From Nitrospira sp. (GTDB lineage: Bacteria; Nitrospirota; Nitrospiria; Nitrospirales; Nitrospiraceae): a stretch of 64,000 nucleotides of DNA. A model generated the notes under the pieces. That model worked only from the letters and a program-made list of their open reading frames with translations. It had not been told where the DNA came from and made no database searches. A program made the translations under genes and the position numbers. Of the stretch, positions 9,041 to 17,402 are shown piece by piece (position 1 is the first letter of the stretch; each line of letters opens with the position of its first letter). The DNA lies in the NCBI GenBank assembly GCA_029194665.1, contig JARFXO010000001.1, positions 1,125,785 to 1,189,784 of the forward strand, written 5' to 3'.

Positions 9041-10420
9041 TCATTCCTCCGGATGAGGCTTGCCCTCGATTTCGGCGAGTTTACGATACAGGGTCTTGCG
9101 GTCGATGCCAAGGGCGTGAGCGGCCTGATATTTATTCCCCCCGGTCTTTTCGAGAATCTTCTTAATGTACTCTTTCTCGAGCTCATGCAACGGCAGAGTT
9201 TGCTCGGATGCTTCGTCCAGTACACGCCGGTCGCCACGGGCTCCTTGCACCGCCGAGGGCAGATCATCCGGAGAAATCTTCTCCCCCCGGCTGAGCGTCA
9301 CAGCCCGTTCGACGACATTCTCCAGTTCTCGCACGTTACCGGGCCAGGTATAGTCCATCAACATCGCGAGGGCGGCCTCACTGACACCCTTGACCTCCTT
9401 TCCTCGCGCCTCTCCGCACTTCTTGAGAAAGGCCTCTACCAGGAGCGGAATATCCTCACGTCGCTCCCGGAGCGGCGGCAACTTCAGCTCGATCACATTG
9501 AGTCGATAATAGAGGTCCTCGCGGAATCGCTTGGTCCTCACTTCTTCACTGAGGTTCAGGTTGGTGGCCGCGATGATGCGCACATCCACCGAGATGGGCT
9601 TGGTCGCACCCACCCGTCGGATTTCTTTTTCCTGAATCGCACGAAGAATTTTCGCCTGAAGCATGAGCGGGAGCTCACTGATCTCATCCAGAAACAACGT
9701 GCCTTTCTGTGCTTCTTCGAACAATCCCCGCTTGTCCATCTTCGCGTCGGTAAAGGCGCCTCTCATATGCCCGAACAGCTCGCTTTCCAGGAGCTGCTCC
9801 GGAATCGCCGCACAGTTAACCGGGATAAAGGGAGCATCCTTTCTGTCACTATTGTAGTGGATCGCTTTGGCGACCAGTTCTTTCCCGGTGCCGCTTTCTC
9901 CTGTGATGAGCACGTTGGTCGGACTATCGGCCACGCGCCGGATTAAATCGAACACCGCCTGGATCGCCTTGCTCTTCCCCAGGATATGGTGGAAGCTGTA
10001 TTCCTTTCGGACTTCTCTCCTGAGCCGGCTGACTTCCCGCCGTAAGGCCGCTTCCCTCATCACCCGTTCGACGACCCGGATTAGTTCGTCTTTCTTGATC
10101 GGCTTGGTAAGGTAGTCGCTCGCCCCGTGTTTCATGGCTTCGACCGCTGTTTCCACCGACCCAAACGCGGTCATGAGGATCACGTTGATATCGGGATGGT
10201 CTCGTTTGATATGAGTCAGCAACTCAAGTCCTTGCATGCCTTTCATGCGAAGATCCGTAAGGACGACTGCATGGTCTGTTTCGGTCAATCGTTTCAGAGC
10301 TTCATCACCGCTTCCGGCCATCGTGACCTGATGACCTCGGTCTTTCAGCATGTCCTGGGCCAATTCCCGCATGTCGGCGTCGTCATCGACGACGAGGATC
10401 GCGCGCCATTCTTCAGTCAT
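9041..10420 (-). CDS. NtrC-family sigma-54 response regulator
   Basis: A 459-residue protein: receiver domain (VVDDDADM; phospho-Asp in VLTDLRMKG; Lys in YLTKPIKK), AAA+ sigma-54 activation domain (Walker A GESGTGKE, Walker B FLDEISE) and a Fis-type helix-turn-helix (AAHALGIDRKTLYRKL). The sigma-54 contact loop reads GAFTDA rather than the classic GAFTGA; the neighbouring activator 5263-6672 has the classic form. It is transcribed in the same direction as the PAS kinase 155 bases downstream, its probable cognate sensor. I see no clear -24/-12 promoter in the window that would name its target. Confidence 0.93.
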   Translation of the reverse strand: MTEEWRAILVVDDDADMRELAQDMLKDRGHQVTMAGSGDEALKRLTETDHAVVLTDLRMKGMQGLELLTHIKRDHPDINVILMTAFGSVETAVEAMKHGASDYLTKPIKKDELIRVVERVMREAALRREVSRLRREVRKEYSFHHILGKSKAIQAVFDLIRRVADSPTNVLITGESGTGKELVAKAIHYNSDRKDAPFIPVNCAAIPEQLLESELFGHMRGAFTDAKMDKRGLFEEAQKGTLFLDEISELPLMLQAKILRAIQEKEIRRVGATKPISVDVRIIAATNLNLSEEVRTKRFREDLYYRLNVIELKLPPLRERREDIPLLVEAFLKKCGEARGKEVKGVSEAALAMLMDYTWPGNVRELENVVERAVTLSRGEKISPDDLPSAVQGARGDRRVLDEASEQTLPLHELEKEYIKKILEKTGGNKYQAAHALGIDRKTLYRKLAEIEGKPHPEE

Positions 10421-10694
10421 GCAGCACCTATGAACCCTGAAAGAGGATAAGTGTGTCTTGAAGTGAGCTTTGGCTTATTGTCCCAGATTGCCACGGCCCG
10501 CCTCGTAGGTTGACGAATTATGCCCCATCTGAGGTCAGTTCGGCATCCTTACACCGAACGCAGGCAAGGGTAGCGCCAGAAAAAGTGGAAGTCCCAAATA
10601 CCGGAAGTACTGAACCGGCAGCCGGATAAAAGAGTCGAGTTGCTGAAGCCGCTAAATGGCTTATTCCTTGCCGACTGAAGTCAATGGCCTCGCC
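10421..10694. other. Intergenic region, nothing recognised
   Basis: About 270 bases between two same-strand regulatory genes. No gene, no terminator and no sigma-54 promoter was seen. Confidence 0.4.
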
Positions 10695-11813
10695 CTAGAC
10701 GGAGGATAATGGAAGGGTGAAGCTGAATGAGGATCCATTCCCCGGAATTGATGTCACCCAAATGCCTCCCTCATGGGCTTCAACGATCCATTTGGCTATA
10801 AAAAGCCCAAGGCCAAGCCCTTGACGGTCGGCCACATTGAGTTGAGAGAACCTTTCGAAAATTCGGGCCTGTTCCTCCGCTGAGATCCCCGGTCCGTTGT
10901 CGGTTACCGAGACTTCAACGAAAGTCTCTCGTTTGCGCACAGACAGATCAATGGCGCCTCCCCTGGGTGTAAACTTCAGTGAATTTCCGATCAGGTTTGA
11001 CAGCACTTGAAGAATTCTATCGTGATCGATGTCGACGAATAGAGGCTCAACCCCTGCCTCAATCCTCATGGAAAGCCCCTGATTTGACGCGAGTGGGGTG
11101 AAGAGTTCACGACATTCTCGTAACAGAGATCGAAGGTCGACCCTTGCAAGGTGGAGCGTCAGTTTGCCCTGTGCCATTCGCTCTACATCAAGCAAATCGC
11201 TTATCATTCGACCCATGGCGTCTGCGCTGTGTTGGATTCGTCCAAGGTGTTCTAGAAGACTACCGGTCTCGCCTTTGGAAAGGCTTTTTCGCATCAAACG
11301 CGCGCTGATCCCGATAGCGGCGAGGAGGTTCTTTAAATCGTGACTGACTATGGAGAGAAAGTGTTCCCTCGTAATAAGCTCGCTATCCTCGTGGATTCGC
11401 TCATCGAGGAGATGGCTGTCGGTTTGTTGACGTTCATGTTCGAGGAGTGCGCCGACGAGTAATTGCTTTTGAGCGCCTTCCTCTGCGCGAATACGATCCA
11501 CGGCTTGTCGCTCAGCCGCTTGTAATTCGTCGAATCGTTCTCGCTCCTCAGACAAGAGTTCATCATCTATCTGTGACAGGAGAGTATCGGCGCTTGCACG
11601 GAAGTGTGCTTTGTCGTCGTCCAGGGCCTCACGTTGACTTTCTTTAGCCTGATCAGCGGCATGCCGAATCGAATGGACTTTCTCGCGAGTCTTTTCTTCG
11701 ACCGTTTGAAATGGGTGTGTCAAATATTCATCCGTCTTGTCACGTTCCTCCTCTAAACTCCGGTCGGTCTTCTCTCGCAGCTCCTCAGTGGATGTTGTTC
11801 CCGTAAACTCCAT
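10695..11813 (-). CDS. Soluble histidine kinase with long N-terminal coiled coil
   Basis: The first half is a charged helical region rich in Glu, Arg and Gln (EELREKTDRSLEEERDK and similar), predicted coiled coil, without PAS, HAMP or membrane segments. The second half is a kinase core: His in SIVSHDLKNLL, N box LIGNSLKFTPRGG, G1 VTDNGPGIS, G2 GLGLGLFIAKW. I chose the ATG at 11813 because GAGGAG lies about 12 bases upstream; an in-frame ATG at 11858 would add 15 residues but has no good ribosome site. No regulator is directly adjacent with matching architecture except the upstream-facing sigma-54 block, so it is an orphan by position. Confidence 0.85.
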   Translation of the reverse strand: MEFTGTTSTEELREKTDRSLEEERDKTDEYLTHPFQTVEEKTREKVHSIRHAADQAKESQREALDDDKAHFRASADTLLSQIDDELLSEERERFDELQAAERQAVDRIRAEEGAQKQLLVGALLEHERQQTDSHLLDERIHEDSELITREHFLSIVSHDLKNLLAAIGISARLMRKSLSKGETGSLLEHLGRIQHSADAMGRMISDLLDVERMAQGKLTLHLARVDLRSLLRECRELFTPLASNQGLSMRIEAGVEPLFVDIDHDRILQVLSNLIGNSLKFTPRGGAIDLSVRKRETFVEVSVTDNGPGISAEEQARIFERFSQLNVADRQGLGLGLFIAKWIVEAHEGGIWVTSIPGNGSSFSFTLPLSSV

Positions 11814-11981
11814 GGATCGACGTTTCTCCTCTTGATGCTCGGGCAATGGCGGGATCATATCCTTACGAGGAGGTTAGGATGAACTTCAGCCTGCTTGAAA
11901 ACACAGCATACTAGGTGCCGTTGTTCCAACATGTCAACAATGCGAATTGCGCCTCTTTCTACTCACCTGTAGACTGAACAC

Positions 11982-12212
11982 ATGGGGTCTCCCCAAACCT
12001 CAACAGATACGTGGTGGCTCCGCGGCGTCATCGCGCGATCAGTCGGCATCGTTGCGGTTGCCCTTGGGTTTGTCCTCGGCATGTACGGGCTCGATCACCC
12101 TGCCTCAGCCTGGCTTCCGACGGCGCTTGGGTTACTCGTGACCGGGATGGTGGCCCAAGGCTATGGCCTATACTGCTCGATCAAACGGATGCGGCAATTG
12201 AACTCCCGATAA
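11982..12212 (+). CDS. Small membrane protein, two transmembrane helices
   Basis: A 76-residue frame whose middle forms two hydrophobic helices (SVGIVAVALGFVLGMYGL and LPTALGLLVTGMVAQGYGL) with a positively charged tail (SIKRMRQLNSR). Family not recognised. There is no strong ribosome-binding site before the ATG. The clean hairpin topology argues for a real gene, but the length leaves doubt. Confidence 0.5.
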   Translation: MGSPQTSTDTWWLRGVIARSVGIVAVALGFVLGMYGLDHPASAWLPTALGLLVTGMVAQGYGLYCSIKRMRQLNSR

Positions 12213-12312
12213 GGTTTCCCTCGGCTCGCGTGGTCCATGGCTGTAGAGGTTACGAGGAGCCCGACATACATAGATATGGCTTGCCTAGGTATTATTGAAA
12301 GGAGGCACAGAG

Positions 12313-13302
12313 ATGTACGTCGGACCGTTGATGTGGGTGCTCCTGCTTTTCCTCTCCTCTGGCTGCGCGATTGGACAAGTCCCGCTTGTTCATCCCGAAG
12401 CTGTCGAACGACGATGCGGGCCGGTCTCACTGGTTCAACGAGTGACCGATCAACATTTATTTCGCCTTCCTGCCGACAGAGCAATCCTGCCCGGCGATCC
12501 CGATGTGTTGGCTGGGCGATTCTCTCCGCAATCTCAGAGTATCGCCGAGCGCATTGGCGTGAAACACCTTCTTGTGCGAGCGGCGGTGCTCGAGGGTAAT
12601 ACGGATCGAGATGTAGCCACAGCCGTCGAACGCCTCCACGTGCAACAACAGATCTCGAATCGCATTGCGCTGGCGTTACTCGATGTTGCCAGGACCGCGG
12701 CGGAAGCGGATTGCGAAGAAAAACGAGCCGATCAGCTCGCCGAAGTGTTGGGAGAAGAGCGCGACAAACACATTCGACGACTACTCCTCATCTCTATCGT
12801 GGGTGATGCCATGATCGGCATCGTCGCGGGAGGCTTGAATCTGGCGGTGATGGAAACGGCCGCGGCGGCCGCTGAGATATTCGGCGGAGCTGTGGCCACC
12901 TGGTTTGGCGTCGCATCCCTTTCCTTATCCGACGAAGCACGCCATGACTTCCGACATCGACGTAACCTCTTGCAGGAGGTGTGGACTGGGCCGAAGGAAT
13001 CCGCCCTGATTCCTCCCTCGGTCTGGCGGCACATGACCCGTCCGCTCCCCGAGGATCCTGAGAACTACTCCTTGCGCGAATCGCTCATCAGGCGCTGGCG
13101 GCAAGACGGTCGTCTGGGGGAGGCAGGTTCGGAACCGGAACAGCGGCGCATTGACCTCTACTTCGGCGAGGGTGGCTCTTATAGCATTGGAGACCTTCGA
13201 GACCGAGCCGCGATGCTGGAACTCCTCAAAACAGATGTCAATCTCATGAGTCAAGATCTCGAACGACTCATGGAAGAAATTCTTTCACAAGGTCCTGCAT
13301 GA
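12313..13302 (+). CDS. Putative lipoprotein, helical, unknown function
   Basis: The ATG at 12313 follows an excellent AAAGGAGG site. The N-terminus is a lipoprotein signal with lipobox LSSGC (Cys18), so the protein should be anchored in a membrane facing the periplasm. The body (329 residues in all) is mostly helical; residues around 160-200 (LLLISIVGDAMIGIVAGGLNLAV... GGAVATWFGVASL) are hydrophobic and glycine/alanine-rich and may insert in a membrane. I do not recognise the family. It stands alone between the small membrane gene and the tRNA-Lys island. Confidence 0.75.
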   Translation: MYVGPLMWVLLLFLSSGCAIGQVPLVHPEAVERRCGPVSLVQRVTDQHLFRLPADRAILPGDPDVLAGRFSPQSQSIAERIGVKHLLVRAAVLEGNTDRDVATAVERLHVQQQISNRIALALLDVARTAAEADCEEKRADQLAEVLGEERDKHIRRLLLISIVGDAMIGIVAGGLNLAVMETAAAAAEIFGGAVATWFGVASLSLSDEARHDFRHRRNLLQEVWTGPKESALIPPSVWRHMTRPLPEDPENYSLRESLIRRWRQDGRLGEAGSEPEQRRIDLYFGEGGSYSIGDLRDRAAMLELLKTDVNLMSQDLERLMEEILSQGPA

Positions 13303-13423
13303 GGGTAAAACCATTGTTTGTTCGTTCGTCTGGATGTGCCACGGACCGCTACCACATGGCTCATGGTGCTTCTGAACCAGTACTAACCGGGCTTGGTGAG
13401 TGATCCTGACCGGTTGAAACTGC

Positions 13424-13465
13424 TGAGCCAGCTGGGACTCGACCCCAGGGCCCTCGCCTTAAAAG
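13424..13465 (-). repeat. Partial tRNA-Lys 3' half (outermost att-like fragment)
   Basis: About 42 bases match the 3' half of the intact tRNA-Lys at 20015-20090, from the acceptor stem (GAGCC on the plus strand) to the anticodon (CCTTAAAAG), in the same orientation with three mismatches. Integrases that use tRNA genes commonly leave such 3' halves. This copy marks the far edge of the stacked islands. Confidence 0.75.
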
Positions 13466-13552
13466 ATCAAAGATAGGTCTCAGGAAGCCCGGCGGTCGCA
13501 ATGGTTTCCCCCGATCAGCTATCAGCAGGCTGAGGAAAAACTCCATTTGTGC

Positions 13553-13638
13553 GCTTCGATTAGGTTCAGCACGAACGGAAAAGCTCAGTATATTCAATCA
13601 TCGCTCCGTTCGTCCTGAGGCTCTCGAAGGATGAACGG
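13553..13638. repeat. REP-like palindromic element
   Basis: Two arms, GCTTCGATTAGGTTCAGCAC... (13553-13578) and CCGTTCGTCCTGAGG... (13606-13638), form an imperfect inverted repeat. The core (TTCG..GGCTCAGCACGAACG / CCGTTCGYCCTGAGC) recurs at 48974-49058 and in shorter form at 24964-24995. Outer flanks (GCAGGCTGAGGA.. and ..CCGCAGCCTG) extend the symmetry. Confidence 0.6.
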
Positions 13639-13816
13639 AGGATTTCTCCGCAGCCTGTCAGGTGCTCAACTGTATCATCATGAAACACTGGCAGCAGTGC
13701 TACCCCTACTCAATAGCTTTCCTTGTTGTTTATTCTTCCTCTCTATGTCATATAGTGCAACCCTTAGATCAATCATACTTATGTATTCAAGTGGAGAGCA
13801 AACGAGGGAGGACGTT

Positions 13817-14059
13817 ATGATCAAAGTCCAGAGTCAGTTCGTCCAGCAGACGTTGGGGGCGCTCGCGCTCGTCCTATTTCTCGGTGCACTGGCGATGATC
13901 TGGCCCACCATCATTGCCCTATTACTCGGCGCACTACTGCTTCTCCAATCTTGCGGTGCCGAACAGGAGATTACGGTGCTGTCGTGGACCGAGGTCGGTA
14001 ATTGGCCGATCGTGTTGGCCTCTCTTCGGCGACCCGGTCTTCCGGCGATTCTTTCGTGA
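13817..14059 (+). CDS. Small membrane protein in the island
   Basis: An 80-residue frame with ATG at 13817 and a GGGAGG site six bases upstream. Two adjacent hydrophobic segments (LGALALVLFLGALAMIWP and IIALLLGALLLLQSCG) are followed by a short polar tail. Family not recognised. It lies inside the outer tRNA-Lys-bounded island, next to the REP-like element, with no clear partner. Confidence 0.45.
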   Translation: MIKVQSQFVQQTLGALALVLFLGALAMIWPTIIALLLGALLLLQSCGAEQEITVLSWTEVGNWPIVLASLRRPGLPAILS

Positions 14060-14344
14060 TGAGTTCGAGCGGCGTCTTCGGCTACCGAAAGCATTTCGCT
14101 AGAACAGGATGGGCTCCGGAGTGATCCTGAACGGCAACACGCACCTACGGTTTGCCTGGCATCGGTAGGGATAAGACGGTCGGAAGCATCCCTCGATCAC
14201 GCTTCGATCAAGATGGCTCGCCGTACCCGTGGTGCCCCAGCCTTGCGGGCTTGCCACAGGTCATAAGCGGCCTGCTGGGCCACCCACACATCGGCACGGC
14301 CTCCGTGTTTCGCGCCAAGCCATCTTTGCGAGTCGTCTGGTTGC

Positions 14345-14863
14345 TCATTGTGTCAGGGGTACTGGCACATCCGAGGGGACATAGATTTTCAATTCCGTCA
14401 GAGCGAGGAAGCCTCGATCCGAGGTAATCAGGGCGTCAGCTCCGATCCGCAGCGTGATGGCCGCGATGAGAGAGTCGTTCATCGGCAGTCCGTAGCGTTC
14501 CTGAAGTTCCAGCGCTTTTCCCATCAAGTCCGGCTCATGGCACGGTTCGAATCCCAATCCGAGCGTCACCAATGCTTTCACCTTGTCTCGATACATCGTC
14601 AGGTTTTTTACAATATTGGGTTTGCCTGACAACTGACGGGCCGGGTTGGTTCCACGCACATGACCAAGCAAGGTGGCCTCGATGATCATCAAGCGGTGGA
14701 TCGTTTCCTGCCAGACCGGTTGGGGGAGCACACCCGACAGGTCACGGTCCTCAATGCGACGGAGAAGACGCTGGGCTTGCAGCGATGTTCCTTGTTCCGC
14801 ATAGATCAAGATGTTCGTATCCAGCACGCACAAGCTTCCGCTCGGGATATCGTCGAGGTTCAT
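14345..14863 (-). CDS. vapC: PIN-domain toxin, VapC-like
   Basis: A PIN-fold ribonuclease of about 172 residues. Acidic metal-binding residues are visible: Asp in VLDTNILIY near the N-terminus, Asp in PMNDSLIAA and Asp in TSDRGF near the C-terminus. Family knowledge: VapC toxins cleave tRNA or rRNA and are held by the VapB antitoxin. The ATG at 14863 overlaps the antitoxin stop by the usual ATGA, so I prefer it over a GTG nine bases earlier. A paralogous pair, now broken, lies at 19011-19758. This copy is intact, but an insertion sequence has replaced the DNA upstream of the operon. Confidence 0.85.
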   Translation of the reverse strand: MNLDDIPSGSLCVLDTNILIYAEQGTSLQAQRLLRRIEDRDLSGVLPQPVWQETIHRLMIIEATLLGHVRGTNPARQLSGKPNIVKNLTMYRDKVKALVTLGLGFEPCHEPDLMGKALELQERYGLPMNDSLIAAITLRIGADALITSDRGFLALTELKIYVPSDVPVPLTQ

Positions 14864-15102
14864 AGCTCCCACATGTCCTCTTCAAGCACGTGGCGAAGCT
14901 GCTCCGGAGTCAGCTTCATCGGTCGCTCGCAAAATACGTGGTACGCCATCCGCCTCTCACTCGGTGCGGCCGCGTCCTTACGGAGATATTGGACCAGCGC
15001 ATCCTGTATCAGATGGCTGATGGAGCGTCCCTCCTCCGCAGCCTTGCGCTTGGCCAACTTCATGATCGCTTCTTCTATTTGAGTGCCGATTTTCTGTTTC
15101 AT
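14860..15102 (-). CDS. vapB: VapB-like ribbon-helix-helix antitoxin
   Basis: An 80-residue antitoxin. The first 45 residues (IGTQIEEAIMKLAKRKAAEEG then SISHLIQDALVQYL) fit a ribbon-helix-helix DNA-binding domain that would dimerise and repress its own operon; the tail (HVFCERPMKLTPEQLRHVLEEDMWEL) should bind the PIN toxin encoded by the overlapping downstream gene. The IS element ends only seven bases upstream of the ATG, so the native promoter and operator have been separated from the gene. A weak AAGG remains as ribosome site. Confidence 0.82.
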   Translation of the reverse strand: MKQKIGTQIEEAIMKLAKRKAAEEGRSISHLIQDALVQYLRKDAAAPSERRMAYHVFCERPMKLTPEQLRHVLEEDMWEL

Positions 15103-15183
15103 GGCCTTAGAGCCTGTTTATAATCTTTCACTACATATGCAGTATGTCTGATTGTCCATTCACCTCACGGAGGGTCATCAGAC

Positions 15184-15516
15184 ATGCGTGCCACGTATCC
15201 CAGCGATATCAGTCGGAAGCAATTTTCTGTGATCGTGCCGATTCTTGAGCACGCCCGCAAGAAAACCCGCCCCCGTGAAGTGGATTTATATGAGGTCTTC
15301 TGCGGGGTGCTCTATGTGCTGAAGAGTGGGTGTCAGTGGCGGATGCTGCCCTCGGATTTTCCGGCGTGGGAGGTGTGCTACTCGTATTTCCGCCAGTGGA
15401 AAGACAAGGCCACGCCGGAACACGACAGCCTCCTGGAAGAGGCCTTAAAAAAATGTGGTTGGCGTGGTCAGACAACGCAGTGGTCGGACCGAACAAACCA
15501 GCTTCCTCATCGTTGA
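15184..15516 (+). CDS. IS5-family transposase, first frame
   Basis: 110 residues covering the N-terminal DUF4096-type region of IS5-family transposases (YPSDISRKQFSVIVPILE, then LYVLKSGCQWRMLPSDFPAW). An A7 run in the overlap with the second frame (near 15449) is the likely slip site that joins both frames into one transposase. Confidence 0.85.
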   Translation: MRATYPSDISRKQFSVIVPILEHARKKTRPREVDLYEVFCGVLYVLKSGCQWRMLPSDFPAWEVCYSYFRQWKDKATPEHDSLLEEALKKCGWRGQTTQWSDRTNQLPHR

Positions 15517-15976
15517 TGCGCAGAGCGTCAAGAACACGGATACCGCCGAAGAGAAGGGCTACGATGGAGGGAAGCAGGTGTCAGGCATCAAGCGCCATCT
15601 CGCCGTGGATACGCAAGGCCTGCCGCATGCGATTCACATCACGACCGCCAACGTCACCGACCGAGCCGGAGCGCTGGCCGCATTCGGCCTCCATAAACCC
15701 CGCCTCTCCGAGGTCAAGAAGGTGCTGGCCGATGGGGGCTATACGGGCGAGACATTTGCCGAGCGTGTCCAGGAAATTCTTGGCTGTTCCGTTGAAATCG
15801 CCAAACGCAGTGCACTTCATACCTTTGCCGTCATCCCGAAGCGCTGGGTGGTGGAACGCTCCTTCGCGTGGTTGGAAAAATGCCGCAGACTCTGGAAAAA
15901 CTGCGAACGCAAACTCGCCACCAGCCTCAATATGGTCGTCCTGGCGTTCCTCATCATCGGCCTGAAAAGATTATAA
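15455..15976 (+). CDS. IS5-family transposase, second frame (DDE domain)
   Basis: 173 residues with the catalytic part: first Asp in LIVDAQSVKN, second Asp in VLADGGYTGE and the Glu in WVVERSFAWLEK, the usual DDE triad of this family. It is probably translated by frameshifting from the first frame at the A7 run rather than from its own start. Confidence 0.85.
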   Translation: MVGVVRQRSGRTEQTSFLIVDAQSVKNTDTAEEKGYDGGKQVSGIKRHLAVDTQGLPHAIHITTANVTDRAGALAAFGLHKPRLSEVKKVLADGGYTGETFAERVQEILGCSVEIAKRSALHTFAVIPKRWVVERSFAWLEKCRRLWKNCERKLATSLNMVVLAFLIIGLKRL

Positions 15977-15984
15977 ACAGGCTC

Positions 15985-16516
15985 TTACTCCCTTGCCCCA
16001 AGCACCAGCCGTGGCGTGAGCATCTCCAGACGCTGAGACCGCCATGCCGGTACAGCGATTGATTCGATCCGTCTGACGCGCCGTGTAATTTTCAAACACA
16101 ATCTAGGCTACTCTAGAAGTCTAGAAGTGTCAGGACGCACGATTCGTCAATGGGTTCGAGGCCGTGGATGTCGGAAGAAGCACTGGTGGGATTTATCCGT
16201 GCGCCGTTATTATGAGGCGCACGGCGCGAGCAAGCTTGATGTGGTGAGCCGGCTGGGACTCGATCCCAGTCCTCGCCTTAAAAGTTCGAAAGAACGGCTT
16301 TTGACAAGTGCTCGCTATTGCACCGGTTTCCCCATTATTCGTTGCAATATTGACAGATTAGCGCATTCCATTGATTCTATGCGGTCCCGCCTCTTTCCTT
16401 CCATTCCTGAGGGACTTGGTTGCTGTTTGTTGTGTGTCCACCGAGATTAACGGATATTGTATTGTCGAATGGCTATCCCGGTTCATGAACCCCTTTGCTG
16501 AGACAGTTTGGAATGA
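15985..16516. other. Intergenic stretch containing the second att-like copy
   Basis: No gene supported; an open frame at 16127-16450 runs across the tRNA fragment and is probably chance. The left part (to about 16130) resembles the DNA upstream of the second vapB copy at 19760-19910, showing that the IS entered an older duplicated unit. Confidence 0.5.
16182..16284 (-). repeat. Direct repeat: hairpin plus tRNA-Lys 3' half (middle att-like site)
   Basis: About 103 bases nearly identical to 19955-20059. It contains the same 9-bp stem hairpin (CCGTGCGCC 16197-16205, GGCGCACGG 16216-16224) and then the 3' half of tRNA-Lys (16242-16284), with a small deletion in the T-arm region. This copy cannot make a tRNA. 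It separates the two stacked islands. Confidence 0.85.
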
Positions 16517-16999
16517 CTAGGGGAACTCTAGGGCGGGTTCTGGCGAGCGGATAGCTTGCGACTCAGCTGCTAAGATCTGTGCGATCGATTGCTGCTTTTC
16601 TTTCTCCGGTGGCCATCCGACAATGTTGGCATGACGCGAGCGACGGTCCGTATCGGCATTGAAGCTGAGCTTTTGGTCGTAAACGAGACCTGCATTCAGA
16701 TCGAAGCGTCCCAACAGTGGTCGGTTCCTGACACGAGCGACTTTTTCTAGTCCAAGACTCCATATTTCAGAATCTGGCAACCCTGAAACGCGGAAAACAG
16801 ACCTAGCCCCATCCGAAGCCGGCATAAAAGCACTGTGGCGCACCGTACCATTGGCTCTAATATCTCTCTTCTCAAGTTGATACTTGCAAACGGTTTCAAG
16901 GCGTGAAACAACGGGGTCAAGTTCGAGGTTAGGAGAGGACCCGGCGAATATTCTCGACAATAGACGAAGGAATCGCTTCAGATATGAACTCAGTTCCAT
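16517..16999 (-). CDS. Unknown protein, third gene of the AT-rich island operon
   Basis: About 160 residues; family not recognised. A distinct conserved-looking core reads HSAFMPASDG, VFRVSGL, SEIWSLG, RPLLGRFDL and RHANIVGWP, typical of a folded enzyme-like or ligand-binding domain rather than noise. The start is unsure: the ATG at 16999 would overlap the previous gene by 71 bases; translation may instead begin near that gene's stop at 16929. It is the last of three same-strand genes beginning with a TIGR04255-family gene. Base composition is visibly more AT-rich than the core genes around the island. Confidence 0.6.
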   Translation of the reverse strand: MELSSYLKRFLRLLSRIFAGSSPNLELDPVVSRLETVCKYQLEKRDIRANGTVRHSAFMPASDGARSVFRVSGLPDSEIWSLGLEKVARVRNRPLLGRFDLNAGLVYDQKLSFNADTDRRSRHANIVGWPPEKEKQQSIAQILAAESQAIRSPEPALEFP

Positions 17000-17402
17000 A
17001 TGTTTTTTGCCCTCTTCCAAATAGGCCAGCGTAAGTGATAACGCCCTTTCCGGAGAATCCGACTAAGAAAGAGCAATAGTTACTAACAAACCATTCCAAA
17101 GCGAGATCTCCATTGGGCTCAATAATTACTTCTGGAATTGGGAGAGTGGATGGAAGCTTTCTGAGAAAATCGATTGTTTCTTTGCAAGTGAGTTCGGAAA
17201 TTGGTGCAATCTCTCCGCCTTGTCGGGATTCAGCATAGGCGTCCATCACAGAATCTATTGCTTCTTTCCTTTTTTGTCTGCTGGCTGGGAGTTCAAAATC
17301 CTTGAAAGTTGTTGGAAGAAAATTCAGAACAGCATCCTGGCTGCTCGGACCGGCATATCCCAGGAGATTAACCAGTGGATAATGAAATGCTGCTGTAGTC
17401 AT
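16929..17402 (-). CDS. Unknown protein, second gene of the AT-rich island operon
   Basis: 157 residues starting MTTAAFHYP; not recognised. It has an alpha/beta look with a central WFVSNYCSFLVGFSGKGVITYAGLFG. The ATG overlaps the stop of the TIGR04255 gene by ATGA, a strong sign of translational coupling and of joint function. It has no signal peptide or membrane helix, so it probably acts in the cytoplasm. Confidence 0.7.
   Translation of the reverse strand: MTTAAFHYPLVNLLGYAGPSSQDAVLNFLPTTFKDFELPASRQKRKEAIDSVMDAYAESRQGGEIAPISELTCKETIDFLRKLPSTLPIPEVIIEPNGDLALEWFVSNYCSFLVGFSGKGVITYAGLFGRGQKTYGTEFISEAIPSSIVENIRRVLS

Larger units (their letters stand above)
15110..15984 (+). mobile_element. IS5-family insertion sequence (IS427/IS1031-like group), 875 bp, complete
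   Basis: Terminal inverted repeats GAGCCTGTTTATAATCTTT at 15110 onward and its complement ending at 15984 enclose two overlapping transposase frames. The target duplication appears to be TTA on both sides. The ends, size and two-frame layout fit the IS5-family groups that express transposase by frameshifting. It is inserted between vapB and that operon's former upstream region. Confidence 0.88.

Noticed and set aside
16127..16450. Plus-strand open frame across the tRNA-Lys fragment
   Set aside because: It crosses the repeated tRNA 3' half and hairpin, which are non-coding in the intact copy.
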